From: Anaerolineae bacterium
GTDB lineage: Bacteria; Chloroflexota; Anaerolineae; Aggregatilineales; Phototrophicaceae
Reading direction: 5' to 3'
DNA length: 64,000 nt
Assembly: GCA_020849765.1 (NCBI GenBank)
Contig: JADLAY010000035.1
Coordinates: forward strand, 1 to 64,000
Below, piece after piece: positions 1 through 7,960 of the stretch; within the stretch, counting starts at the first letter, position 1, and each line of letters begins with the position of its first letter. The translations under genes were made by a program, and so were the position numbers. The notes under the pieces are model-generated. The model was not told the DNA's origin. It saw only the letters and a program-made list of their open reading frames with translations, and searched no databases.

Positions 1-448
1 CGACGTGAGCGAGGATGCCGTCAACGCCTTCGACGCGGCGGTCAATGGTGACGACCGGGATACCAGCGGCGATGGCAGTCTGCAGCGCCGGGGAGATGGC
101 ATCGACCTGGAGCGGCGAGATGACGATAGCATCGACGCCCTGGACGATGGCCGACTCGACGTCAGCGGTCTGCTTGGTGGCATCGTTCTCGCCGTCAAGC
201 TGGAGCAGTTCGATGTTGCCGATGGCTTCGGCTTCAGCAGCGATCTCGTTCTGCATGTGGACGAAGAACGGGAAGGCGAGGTCAGGCAGCGAGGCCATGA
301 TCGTCAACGGTTGATCATTCGGGCAGCTCGCGATTGCATCCGCGTACAGGTCGGTCGCACCTTCCTGCGCCAATACTGGGACTGCCACTGGAGTAATCAA
401 TGCCAGGAGGGCAATAACCCATAGTACAAGTTTCATTTTGCGAGACAT
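1..448 (-). CDS. Sugar ABC transporter substrate-binding protein (3' part outside window)
   Basis: Only the first 149 codons are present; the gene runs off the left edge. It starts at the ATG at 448-446, behind an AGGAG ribosome-binding site at 454-458. The start MSRKMKLVLWVIALLALITP is a signal peptide with a probable cleavage after VLAQ; there is no lipobox. The mature part (TIMASLPDLAFPFF, later GVDAIVISPLQVDAI and AAGIPVVTIDRRVEG) is the ribose/xylose-type periplasmic-binding fold (Peripla_BP_4, RbsB class). It is the last of three genes read in the order ATPase, permease, binding protein, so it should deliver a sugar to that importer. The sugar cannot be told from the sequence. Confidence 0.88.
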   Translation of the reverse strand, partial: MSRKMKLVLWVIALLALITPVAVPVLAQEGATDLYADAIASCPNDQPLTIMASLPDLAFPFFVHMQNEIAAEAEAIGNIELLQLDGENDATKQTADVESAIVQGVDAIVISPLQVDAISPALQTAIAAGIPVVTIDRRVEGVDGILAHV

Positions 449-534
449 ATCAGCTCCTAAGTGTCTACTGTAAATACGTCGTCATGCGCAAGCGGACAGG
501 CAATCAAACCATTCACGGACCTTTCTCCACGAGG

Positions 535-1599
535 TTAGGTTTGTTGACGTGACTTGATGAAGCGATCGAAGGCGACCGCCAGGATGATAATCACGCCGAC
601 GATGATCTGCTGGACATACGACTGCACGTTGAGCAGCGCTAGCCCATTGATGAGGACGCCGATCAGGAGTGCCCCGATCACCGTACCAGAGATGCCTCCT
701 TCACCGCCGAACAGGCTGGTGCCGCCGATGACGACCGCCGCGATGACGGTTAGCTCGTAGCCCATACCGGCGACAGCCTCGGATGAATTCAGACGCGCCG
801 AGAGCATGAAACCGGCCAGCCCGCTGAAGAAGCCGACAATCACGTAAACGCTGATCGTCAGCAGTTGGACGTTGAGGCCGGAAAGGCGCGCGGCTTCAGG
901 GTTGCCGCCGACGGCATAGATGTGCCGACCATACTGCGTGTAGCGCAGGACGATGTGGACGAGCAGCGCAAAGCCGAGGAAGATGATCACCGGTATCGGG
1001 ATGCCGATCGGTAACCCGCGCTCCGGCGTCAGGAACGGTAATTCAATGATGCCCTGCCCCCAATAGCGATAATCCTCGGTGAAACCGCTGATCGGGCCGC
1101 CGTTGGAGAGGATCAGCGTGGCGCCGCGCCAGATCGTCAAGCCGCCGAGCGTGACGACGAAAGCGGGGATGCCCATTTTCGTGATGACCAACCCCTGTAT
1201 CAGGCCGACCAGTGTGCCGACTACCAGTGCTGCAACCGCTGCCGTGCCCAGACCCAGGCCGACGGCCTCGGTCGTATCGAGCGACAGCGTATTCTGATTG
1301 GTGCCCTTGAAGACGATGGCGGCCACCATACCCGAAATCGCCAGCACCGAGCCGACCGACAGATCGATACCGCCGGTCAGGATGACGAACGTCATGCCGA
1401 GGGCGATCACGCCGGTGATCGAAACCTGCCGCAGGATGTTGAAGACGTTCAGCGGCGAGAGGAAACGCTCATTTTGCAGGGTGAAGAAAATGACGAGTGC
1501 AATCAGGAACAAGAGCGGAGCAAACTGACCGATCACCTTGGCAGCATCAAAGCTTTGACGTGGAGGTGTCGTTGTAGGGCGTGTCGTCGCCTCTGCCAT
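535..1599 (-). CDS. Ribose-type sugar ABC transporter permease
   Basis: A 354-residue polytopic membrane protein of the BPD_transp_2 family (RbsC/XylH class). The family signature GGIDLSVGSVLAISGM lies near residue 75. About eight to ten hydrophobic segments can be seen, with a charged N-terminus in the cytoplasm. It would form the membrane channel together with the double ATPase encoded 55 bases upstream and the binding protein 86 bases downstream, all on the same strand. The length is normal for the family (about 320-350). Substrate specificity is not visible. Confidence 0.93.
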   Translation of the reverse strand: MAEATTRPTTTPPRQSFDAAKVIGQFAPLLFLIALVIFFTLQNERFLSPLNVFNILRQVSITGVIALGMTFVILTGGIDLSVGSVLAISGMVAAIVFKGTNQNTLSLDTTEAVGLGLGTAAVAALVVGTLVGLIQGLVITKMGIPAFVVTLGGLTIWRGATLILSNGGPISGFTEDYRYWGQGIIELPFLTPERGLPIGIPIPVIIFLGFALLVHIVLRYTQYGRHIYAVGGNPEAARLSGLNVQLLTISVYVIVGFFSGLAGFMLSARLNSSEAVAGMGYELTVIAAVVIGGTSLFGGEGGISGTVIGALLIGVLINGLALLNVQSYVQQIIVGVIIILAVAFDRFIKSRQQT

Positions 1600-1654
1600 G
1601 AAAAATGCCTTTCTAAAACCAACCCCTGGTCAAGTAAGCCTGTGTCCAGGTTTT

Positions 1655-3196
1655 TTATTCAACAGGCTCTGCGATCGCGCCGAGTGTCATCAATTTCATC
1701 AAGGTTTCTTCGTCAGCGTCCTCACGGTTGACGACGCCTGTCACGCGCCCTTCGCGTACGGTGACAATCCGGTCGCTCATTCCCAGAATCTCTGGGAGTT
1801 CGGACGAAATCATGATGATCGCGATACCTTTTGCCGCCATGTCGTGCAGCAAAGCGTGAACTTCAGCCTTTGCGCCTACGTCGATGCCGCGTGTCGGCTC
1901 GTCGACGATCAGCAGTTTAGGTTGCAGCGCCATCCAGCGGGCGATGACGACCTTCTGCTGGTTACCGCCACTTAAATTGGAGACGTGCTGCTCCGGGCTT
2001 GCCATGCGGATGTTGAGCATCCGCTGGTATTCGTCGATGAGCTGACTTTCTTCACGAGCGCGGATGAAGCCGCCGGGCATGAGCAAATCAGGCAGGGCGG
2101 CGATGCTCATGTTTTCGCGCACGGCCAGCGCCAGGAACAGCGCCTGCTGTTTTCGATCTTCAGGGACAAGGCCGATCCCGTAGCGGATCGCATCCTGCGG
2201 GGAGCGGATTTGGGCCTCCTGGCCCTCGATCACGATCTCGCCGCTTTCAATCGGGTCAGCGCCGAAGATGACGCGGGCGATCTCGGTTCGGCCAGCGCCG
2301 ACCAACCCGGCGATGCCCAGGATCTCACCGCGCCGCACTTTCAGTGAGACGTCATGCAGGACGATGGCATGCGGATCGTAGCGGTTGATTTTGCGGCGCA
2401 GATTGCGCACCTCAAGCACGGTTTCGCCGCCGGTGGGGCGGCTGTGCTCGCCGCGATAAAGATCGTCGACGGGGCGCCCGACCATCATGCGAATGATGTC
2501 CTGGACAGTCACGTCGCTAACGTTGGCCTTGCCTGCGTTCTGACCATCCCGCAGCACCGTGATACGGTCGCACGTCTCCATCACCTCTTCCAGACGGTGG
2601 GTGATGAAGATCATGCTCAAGCCTTGTTCGCGCAGGTCACGCATGATTTTGAAGAGCTGCACGACCTCTTTTTCGCTCAACGCGGAGGTCGGCTCGTCCA
2701 TGATGATCAACCGTGACTTCATCGACAGCGCGCGCGCGATCTCGACCATCTGCTGTTCGGCGACGCTCAGATCGCGAACGAGCGTCATCGGATCGAGCGG
2801 GATGCCGAGGCGGTCGGTCAGCGCGCGCGTTTGCGCTGCCATCTGGCCCCAGCTCATGAAGATGCCGCGGCGCGGCTCACGCCCGATGAAGACGTTTTCT
2901 GCAATCGTCAACTGCGGCACCAGGTTGAATTCCTGGTAGATGGTGACGATGCCCAATTCTTGTGCTTTGTGTGGGTTCTCGATGTGAACCGGCTGCCCAT
3001 CGAGCTCGATGGTGCCTCCGTCGGGGCGGTGCGCGCCCGCGAGGATTTTGATCAGCGTGGACTTGCCCGCGCCGTTCTCACCCAGCAGGCCATGAATCTC
3101 GCCCGAAGCAATTTCGAGTGAGATGTCGTCAAGCGCCTGAACACCGGGAAAATGCTTGCTGATATTCTTGAGTTCTATTAACGGCGACATAAACAT
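1655..3196 (-). CDS. Sugar ABC transporter ATP-binding protein (two ABC domains)
   Basis: A 513-residue protein of the RbsA/MglA/XylG class with two fused ABC domains. Domain 1 has Walker A GENGAGKST near residue 40, signature LSVAEQQMVEIARAL and Walker B IIMDEPTSAL. Domain 2 has the degenerate P-loop usual for this family (GLVGAGRTEIAR), signature LSGGNQQKVVIARWM and Walker B LLIVDEPTRGID. It is the first gene of the importer operon. An ATG two codons downstream (3190) gives MSPLIELKN and better spacing to a weak GAGA, so either start is possible. Confidence 0.93.
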   Translation of the reverse strand: MFMSPLIELKNISKHFPGVQALDDISLEIASGEIHGLLGENGAGKSTLIKILAGAHRPDGGTIELDGQPVHIENPHKAQELGIVTIYQEFNLVPQLTIAENVFIGREPRRGIFMSWGQMAAQTRALTDRLGIPLDPMTLVRDLSVAEQQMVEIARALSMKSRLIIMDEPTSALSEKEVVQLFKIMRDLREQGLSMIFITHRLEEVMETCDRITVLRDGQNAGKANVSDVTVQDIIRMMVGRPVDDLYRGEHSRPTGGETVLEVRNLRRKINRYDPHAIVLHDVSLKVRRGEILGIAGLVGAGRTEIARVIFGADPIESGEIVIEGQEAQIRSPQDAIRYGIGLVPEDRKQQALFLALAVRENMSIAALPDLLMPGGFIRAREESQLIDEYQRMLNIRMASPEQHVSNLSGGNQQKVVIARWMALQPKLLIVDEPTRGIDVGAKAEVHALLHDMAAKGIAIIMISSELPEILGMSDRIVTVREGRVTGVVNREDADEETLMKLMTLGAIAEPVE

Positions 3197-3250
3197 TCAT
3201 TCTCAATCTAGTCAACTGCGACGATGATTCACAAATGTTGAATAAGTGAA

Positions 3251-3279
3251 ATTTTGTCATCCTCGCCAGTCCCTGTCAA
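3251..3279 (-). promoter_or_regulatory. Putative sigma-70 promoter of the sugar ABC operon
   Basis: On the minus strand there is a perfect -35 TTGACA (3279-3274), a 17-base spacer and CAAAAT (3256-3251) as a weak -10. The start site would be near 3244, leaving a leader of about 50 bases before the ATPase gene. The hexamer and spacing are seen directly; use as a promoter is inference. Confidence 0.5.
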
Positions 3280-3282
3280 GTA

Positions 3283-3295
3283 AACCGCACCGGTT
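3283..3295. promoter_or_regulatory. Inverted repeat next to the -35 box (possible operator)
   Basis: AACCG-CAC-CGGTT is a perfect 5-base inverted repeat ending four bases upstream of the -35 box of the sugar ABC operon. The position would suit an activator or a repressor. A second palindrome, TGACG-CA-CGTCA, lies further upstream at 3330-3341. No regulator gene is adjacent, so the binding protein is unknown. Confidence 0.3.
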
Positions 3296-3373
3296 CGCCG
3301 CTCAATATGAGGTTTTGATCGGTTCTTGGTGACGCACGTCATCTTGACAGGAGAATTATTGGTGAATGCGGCG

Positions 3374-3404
3374 AAAGGGCGGCCTCTCAGCGAGAAGTCG
3401 CCCT
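3374..3404 (-). terminator. Probable terminator of asnS
   Basis: Beginning 27 bases after the asnS stop, AGGGCGACTTCTC pairs with GAGAGGCCGCCCT around a GCT loop (13 positions, one mismatch, one G-T). Only three T residues follow, so it is a strong hairpin with a weak T tract. Confidence 0.5.
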
Positions 3405-3430
3405 GTTTGTGAAGAGGAGGCGCGTGAAGG

Positions 3431-4771
3431 TTAAGGATACTTGCGGTTCAACATGCGGGCATATGGAATCGCCTCGCGGACGTGTGGCAGGCCGCAGATC
3501 CACGTCACCGTGCGTTCAAGGCCGAGGCCGAAGCCCGCATGAGGCACGCTGCCATATTTGCGCAGATCCAGGTACCAGGCATACGCCTCGCGCGTGATGC
3601 CGATCGTCTCGATCCGCTGATCGATGAGCGCCGGATCGTAAATGCGCTCGCTGCCGCCGGTGATCTCGCCATAGCCTTCCGGAGCGAGCAGATCGACGCT
3701 GCGGCAGACTTCCGGTCGCCCGTCGACAGGCTGCATGTAGAACGCCTTGATCGCGCTCGGATAGTGGTAGACGAACACGGGCCGGTCGAACTGCTCGGCG
3801 ATGGCGGTTTCGTGCGGGCTGCCGAAGTCCTCGCCCCATTCGATTTGCAGGAGCTGCTTCTGTTCCGGATCATCGGTTTGCGCGGCCAGTGCTTTGAGCC
3901 GTTCGACCGCTTCGTCATAGGTGATGCGCGCGAACGGCGCTTTGATGCTTTCCAGCTTGCCCAGGTCGCGCTCGATGATGGCGAGTTCGTGCTGGTGCTT
4001 ATCCATGATGCGTGAGACGGCATAGGAGAGCAGTTGTTCTTCGACGTCCATCATCTCTTCGAGCGACATGAAGGCGACTTCCGGCTCCAGATGCCAGAAC
4101 TCCATCAGATGGCGGCGCGTCTTCGATTTCTCCGCGCGGAAGCTGGGCGAAAACGTGTAGACCTTGCCGAAGGCCATCATGTTGGCTTCGTTGTAAAGCT
4201 GGCCGGTCTGCGATAGATAGGCCGACTCGCCGAAGTAATCGATCGAGAACAGCGTGGTCGTCTCTTCACCGGCGGCGGGCGTCAGGATTGGCGTGTCGAC
4301 GCGCAGATAGCCGTGATCGTCCAGCCATTCGGTCAGCGCGCGCGCCAGCGTGGCGCGGATGCGCAGAATCGCCCACTGGCGCAGCGAACGCACCCACAGA
4401 TGGCGGTTGTCCATCAGGAATTCGACGCCGTGCTCTTTGGGCGTAATCGGGTATTCCTCGGCCATCTGGACGAGCTGCAGGCCCTGGATGCCGATCTCGT
4501 AACCGGCGGGAATGCTCTTCTTGGCCTTCTCGTTGACCTTGACCGTCCCGCTGACGATCACAGACGATTCTTGCGTCAGCTTGCTGGCAGTTTCGAACGT
4601 CGCCTCGTCCATATCCGGCTTGTAGGCCACGCACTGAACGATTCCGCTGCCATCACGCACCTGGATGAACTGGAGCTTGCCTTTATCCGTGCGGTCGTAA
4701 ACCCAGCCGCGCACCATCACTTCTTGTCCAACATGATCAGCGATCTCGCTGATGGAAATCACCTGTGCCAC
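3431..4771 (-). CDS. asnS: Asparagine--tRNA ligase
   Basis: A 446-residue class II aminoacyl-tRNA synthetase that charges tRNA-Asn with asparagine in the cytoplasm. The N-terminal OB-fold anticodon-binding domain (about residues 1-105, [20 protein letters not shown]) is followed by the catalytic domain. Motif 2 is [21 protein letters not shown]-like near residue 210, and motif 3 [20 protein letters not shown] is near the C-terminus. The REAIPYARM tail and the length fit AsnS rather than AspS. The start is GTG at 4771 behind GAGGA with about eight bases of spacing. The gene stands alone, divergent from the M24 peptidase. Confidence 0.96.
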   Translation of the reverse strand: MAQVISISEIADHVGQEVMVRGWVYDRTDKGKLQFIQVRDGSGIVQCVAYKPDMDEATFETASKLTQESSVIVSGTVKVNEKAKKSIPAGYEIGIQGLQLVQMAEEYPITPKEHGVEFLMDNRHLWVRSLRQWAILRIRATLARALTEWLDDHGYLRVDTPILTPAAGEETTTLFSIDYFGESAYLSQTGQLYNEANMMAFGKVYTFSPSFRAEKSKTRRHLMEFWHLEPEVAFMSLEEMMDVEEQLLSYAVSRIMDKHQHELAIIERDLGKLESIKAPFARITYDEAVERLKALAAQTDDPEQKQLLQIEWGEDFGSPHETAIAEQFDRPVFVYHYPSAIKAFYMQPVDGRPEVCRSVDLLAPEGYGEITGGSERIYDPALIDQRIETIGITREAYAWYLDLRKYGSVPHAGFGLGLERTVTWICGLPHVREAIPYARMLNRKYP

Positions 4772-4817
4772 GGTCTTTGTCCTCTATTCGGTTGCCATGG
4801 ATGCGATACTGTGCCGG

Positions 4818-4823
4818 ATTATA
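4818..4823 (-). promoter_or_regulatory. -10 element of the asnS promoter
   Basis: A perfect TATAAT on the minus strand, 47 bases upstream of the GTG start of asnS. No good -35 hexamer sits 16-18 bases upstream. On the other strand a CATAAT at 4869-4874 may serve the divergent peptidase gene. Confidence 0.45.
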
Positions 4824-4921
4824 GCATGTCGCTTCGGCCGCAGGTTCGTCGCTCGCCCTGGGCTATGGCATAATCAGCCATGCGACAAACGATGGCTCAT
4901 GCATTGAAGAAGGATGCCTGT

Positions 4922-6148
4922 ATGAAAGCTGACCTCGACCGCTTGATGGCGGCGCGCGATCTGACGGCGATTGTCGTCGATTGCAGCGATCATTTCAGCG
5001 CCGCGCGCGATTACCTGACCGGCGGTGTCAGTATCACGCAGGGCAAGGTGATCAAGACGGTCGGCGCGCCGCCAATTCTCGTCGTCAACGCCATGGAGAT
5101 CGAAGAAGCCAGGAAGAGCGGCCTGCAGGTCTATTCCTATTACGACCTGGGCTATGCTGAGCTGCTCAAGTCGCTCAACGGGGATCGCGACCGGGTCGCT
5201 GCGGCCTTCTGGATCAAATGCCTGGAAGCGGCGGGCGTCACCGGCGGCAAGGTCGGCGTCTACGGTGTGGGTGAGCTGAACACCATCCTCGATGTCGTGA
5301 GTCGTCTGAGCGCTGAGTACCCGGCCTATGAATTCGTCGGCGAGTCGGGCATGACCATCTTTCACGAGGCCTATCTGACCAAGGAGGCTGATGAGGTCGC
5401 GCGCATGCGCGGCATCGGCGAACGGGTCGGCAAGGTCTTGCAGGCGACCTGGGATTACATCGGGTCGCAGCGCGCCGACGGTGAGCAGGTCGTCAAAGCC
5501 GATGGCTCGCCGCTCACGATTGGCGACGTCAAGCGCTTTGTGCGCCGCACCCTGCTCGACCACGATCTCGAAGACACCGACATGATCTTCGCCCAGGGGC
5601 GCGACGCCGGTTTCCCACACAGCCGCGGCGAGAGCGATGAAGGCATCCGGCTCGGCCAGTCGATCGTGTTTGACCTGTTCCCGCGCGAAATCGGCGGCGG
5701 TTATCACCACGACTGCACGCGGACGTGGTGCGTGGGTTATGCGCCGGATGCCGTGCGCGAGGCTTACGACCAGGTCGCCGAGGCGTTCGATTTGTCCGTC
5801 GAAGTCATTCGTCCCGGCATGGGCGCCAAAGTCCCGCAGGAAGCTGTGCAAGAATACTTTGAAAAGCACGGTCACAAGACAACCCGCAGCGATCCGCAGA
5901 CGATGGAGGGCTACGTCCACAGCCTCGGCCATGGGTTGGGCATGATCGTGCATGAGCGTCCGCTGCTGAGCCATCTCTCGACCGATACGCTCCAGAAGGG
6001 CAACATCCTCACGATTGAGCCGGGGCTGTACTATCCCGAACGTGGCTTCGGTGTGCGCATCGAGGATACGTTCTATCTCAGTGAAGAGGGCGAGTTGATC
6101 TCGCTGACGCCATTCCACAAGGATCTGATCTTGCCCTTAAGCGGTTGA
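4922..6148 (+). CDS. M24-family metallopeptidase (Xaa-Pro peptidase-like)
   Basis: A 408-residue protein whose C-terminal half is the pita-bread M24 fold. All five metal ligands are in place: two Asp in FDLFPREIGGGYHHDCTRT, His in LGHGLGMIVHERP, Glu in LTIEPGLYYPE and Glu in VRIEDTFYL. The N-terminal half (about residues 1-170) looks like a creatinase N-domain. It therefore probably removes N-terminal residues before proline from small peptides, although creatinase-type or ectoine-type activity cannot be excluded. I prefer ATG 4922 over the upstream ATG at 4880, because GAAGGA precedes it by seven bases. The potassium channel gene follows after 22 bases, so the two may be co-transcribed. Confidence 0.88.
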   Translation: MKADLDRLMAARDLTAIVVDCSDHFSAARDYLTGGVSITQGKVIKTVGAPPILVVNAMEIEEARKSGLQVYSYYDLGYAELLKSLNGDRDRVAAAFWIKCLEAAGVTGGKVGVYGVGELNTILDVVSRLSAEYPAYEFVGESGMTIFHEAYLTKEADEVARMRGIGERVGKVLQATWDYIGSQRADGEQVVKADGSPLTIGDVKRFVRRTLLDHDLEDTDMIFAQGRDAGFPHSRGESDEGIRLGQSIVFDLFPREIGGGYHHDCTRTWCVGYAPDAVREAYDQVAEAFDLSVEVIRPGMGAKVPQEAVQEYFEKHGHKTTRSDPQTMEGYVHSLGHGLGMIVHERPLLSHLSTDTLQKGNILTIEPGLYYPERGFGVRIEDTFYLSEEGELISLTPFHKDLILPLSG

Positions 6149-6170
6149 GTCGATTGGGTCTCAGACACGA

Positions 6171-7235
6171 ATGCGCAAGATGACGCCGGAGCCGGACAGC
6201 ATTGTCAACTGGGTGCGCGTTACCTGGAACAATCCGGTGCGCCGGTTGCAGTTGGCGATCCTTGCGCTCGTGCTGCTGATCGTGTTCTCGACGGTGGGCT
6301 ACATCGTGATCGAGAAGATGTCGCCCATCGATGCACTGTACATGACCGCCATCACCATCACGACGGTCGGTTTTGGCGAAGTACGCCCCTTATCCCCGCT
6401 GGGGCGGATGTTCACCATCAGCGTGATCCTATTGGGCGTCGGCATCGCGACGACCGCTATCACCGAAGGCATACGCGTCGCGCTGGAGCCTGTGCTCTGG
6501 GTCGCGTTTCAGCGGCGGCGAATGGAGAAGATCGTGAACGGGCTGCAAAACCATTACCTTGTCTGTGGCTATGGGCGGGTGGGTCGCCAGGTGATCCGCG
6601 ATTTGCGTGCGCGCCGGGCCGACTTCGTCTTGATCGATTCGGACGAGGGCATTGAAGAACGCCTGCTGGAGTCACACATCCCGTTCGTCATCGGCGACGC
6701 GACCCGCGAGGAGACATTGATCGAGGCCGGGATCGAGCGGGCGCGCGGCCTGGTGACGGTGCTGACCAACGATGCCGACAACATCATGACCGTGCTGACG
6801 GCGCGCATGCTGCGCCCGGATCTGCTGATCATCTCGCGCGTCGTCCGGGCCGAATCGGAGCAAAAGCTGCGAGCGGTCGGCGCACATCAGGTCATCAATC
6901 CCTATCAGATCGGCGGGCATCGTGTCGCCCTCAGTCTCCTGCGCCCGGCGGTCAACGAATTCCTGCATCGTATCTTTCATTTCGACGAAAGCCCGTTCAT
7001 CGACATCGGGCAGATCACGCTGCAGGAGAACTCTCGCATCGTCGGCCAGACGATCATGACCTGCGACCTGCGTTCGAAGTATCAGGTCAATATCCTGGCG
7101 ATTCAGCAGGATAATGGCGAGATGATCATCACCCCGGCGCCGGACTATGTCTTGCGCATGGGCGAGACGCTCGTCATCATGGGACCGTCCGAGCAGGTCT
7201 ATCAACTAGAGCGCGAACGTCCCGAAAGCATCTGA
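6171..7235 (+). CDS. Potassium channel with TrkA-type regulatory domains
   Basis: A 354-residue ion channel of the two-TM plus RCK type (MthK/Kch-like). TM1 covers residues 26-48. The pore helix and selectivity filter AITITTVGFGEVRP carry the TVGFG motif, and TM2 follows (ISVILLGVGIATTAITEGI). A cytoplasmic TrkA-N Rossmann domain starts at YLVCGYGRVGRQV near residue 125 and has an acidic residue (LIDSDE) at the end of strand 2, which suggests NAD binding. A TrkA-C domain covers roughly residues 265-345. It would conduct potassium across the membrane, gated by a ligand at the RCK ring. An in-frame ATG at 6180 is an alternative start. Confidence 0.93.
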   Translation: MRKMTPEPDSIVNWVRVTWNNPVRRLQLAILALVLLIVFSTVGYIVIEKMSPIDALYMTAITITTVGFGEVRPLSPLGRMFTISVILLGVGIATTAITEGIRVALEPVLWVAFQRRRMEKIVNGLQNHYLVCGYGRVGRQVIRDLRARRADFVLIDSDEGIEERLLESHIPFVIGDATREETLIEAGIERARGLVTVLTNDADNIMTVLTARMLRPDLLIISRVVRAESEQKLRAVGAHQVINPYQIGGHRVALSLLRPAVNEFLHRIFHFDESPFIDIGQITLQENSRIVGQTIMTCDLRSKYQVNILAIQQDNGEMIITPAPDYVLRMGETLVIMGPSEQVYQLERERPESI

Positions 7236-7255
7236 TCATTCCTTGAACATTAATT

Positions 7256-7283
7256 TTGTGATTGCGAGAATTGCGGCTACAAT
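7256..7283 (+). promoter_or_regulatory. Promoter of the glycine-rich membrane protein gene
   Basis: TTGTGA (7256-7261), a 16-base spacer and TACAAT (7278-7283), about 25 bases upstream of a clear GGAGG. The region is A/T-rich compared with the flanks. The spacing supports a sigma-70 promoter. Confidence 0.5.
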
Positions 7284-7314
7284 GCGTATTGCAATGCATG
7301 TGGAGGTATAACCC

Positions 7315-7827
7315 ATGATGCATGATGTGGTTCTGGCGATTTTCCCCTCGCGCTCGACGTTGACCAAGGCGCTCGATCACTTGATTCATTCATCGGAAAT
7401 CGAGATCGAACGTGCGGCCGTCCTGACCAAAGCCGATTCGGGCGAATTGGTGGTCGTGGACGATGAAATCGGCCCGGAAGAAGGCGGGGTTGCTGGTGGG
7501 ACATTTGGCGCGGCTTTGGCGGCGTTGGGGATGGTGCAGCTCGGTGCGTTGGCATTGCCCGGCGTTGGGCCAATCCTGGCGATTGGGGTGGGTGTGTTGG
7601 CTGGTGGGGTGTTGGGCAACTTGACCGGGCGTTTTGCCGCAAATCTGCATGAGTCAGGTTTCGAGCAGGCGCACATCGAGCTGCTGACCGATCGGCTGCA
7701 GATGGGGCATCCGGCGCTCTTGTTGGACATTCGTGATGCCAACAAGAACATCGCCCAACTGCGCAAGACGCTGGCGTCGTACAATGCCGAAGTCGTCGAG
7801 CGAGTTCCGGTCACGGCTTCAGTCTAA
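7315..7827 (+). CDS. DUF1269/YflT-like glycine-rich membrane protein
   Basis: A 170-residue protein. Residues 1-60 form an alpha/beta domain (VLAIFPSRSTLTKALDHLI, then AAVLTKADSGELVVVDDE). A glycine-rich membrane hairpin follows at residues 62-105 (GGVAGGTFGAALAALGM, ILAIGVGVLAGGVLG), and then a second alpha/beta half with HIELLTDRLQMGHPALLLDI. This plan is typical of small stress-linked DUF1269-type proteins of unknown function. The start is supported by GGAGG seven bases upstream. It has its own promoter and a terminator 30 bases after the stop, so it is a single-gene unit. Confidence 0.75.
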   Translation: MMHDVVLAIFPSRSTLTKALDHLIHSSEIEIERAAVLTKADSGELVVVDDEIGPEEGGVAGGTFGAALAALGMVQLGALALPGVGPILAIGVGVLAGGVLGNLTGRFAANLHESGFEQAHIELLTDRLQMGHPALLLDIRDANKNIAQLRKTLASYNAEVVERVPVTASV

Positions 7828-7856
7828 AAGCACTTCAAAGTCAGATGACATCGAGG

Positions 7857-7878
7857 CGGGTTGCAAGACCCGTCTTTT
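7857..7878 (+). terminator. Rho-independent terminator
   Basis: CGGGT-TGCAAG-ACCCG forms a 5-base stem at 7857-7872, followed by TCTTTT. It lies 30 bases past the stop of the DUF1269-like gene. Confidence 0.65.
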
Positions 7879-7960
7879 GCTTCCCATCTTTTCGTCCAAT
7901 TGTGGTAAAACTTTCCGGCACTTTGCGGCGCAATATTGAAAATGATTTTGGAGCACACAA

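Noticed and set aside
4874-6118. A 414-codon minus-strand frame over the M24 peptidase
   Set aside because: The plus-strand protein carries all five metal ligands; the minus frame is a shadow.
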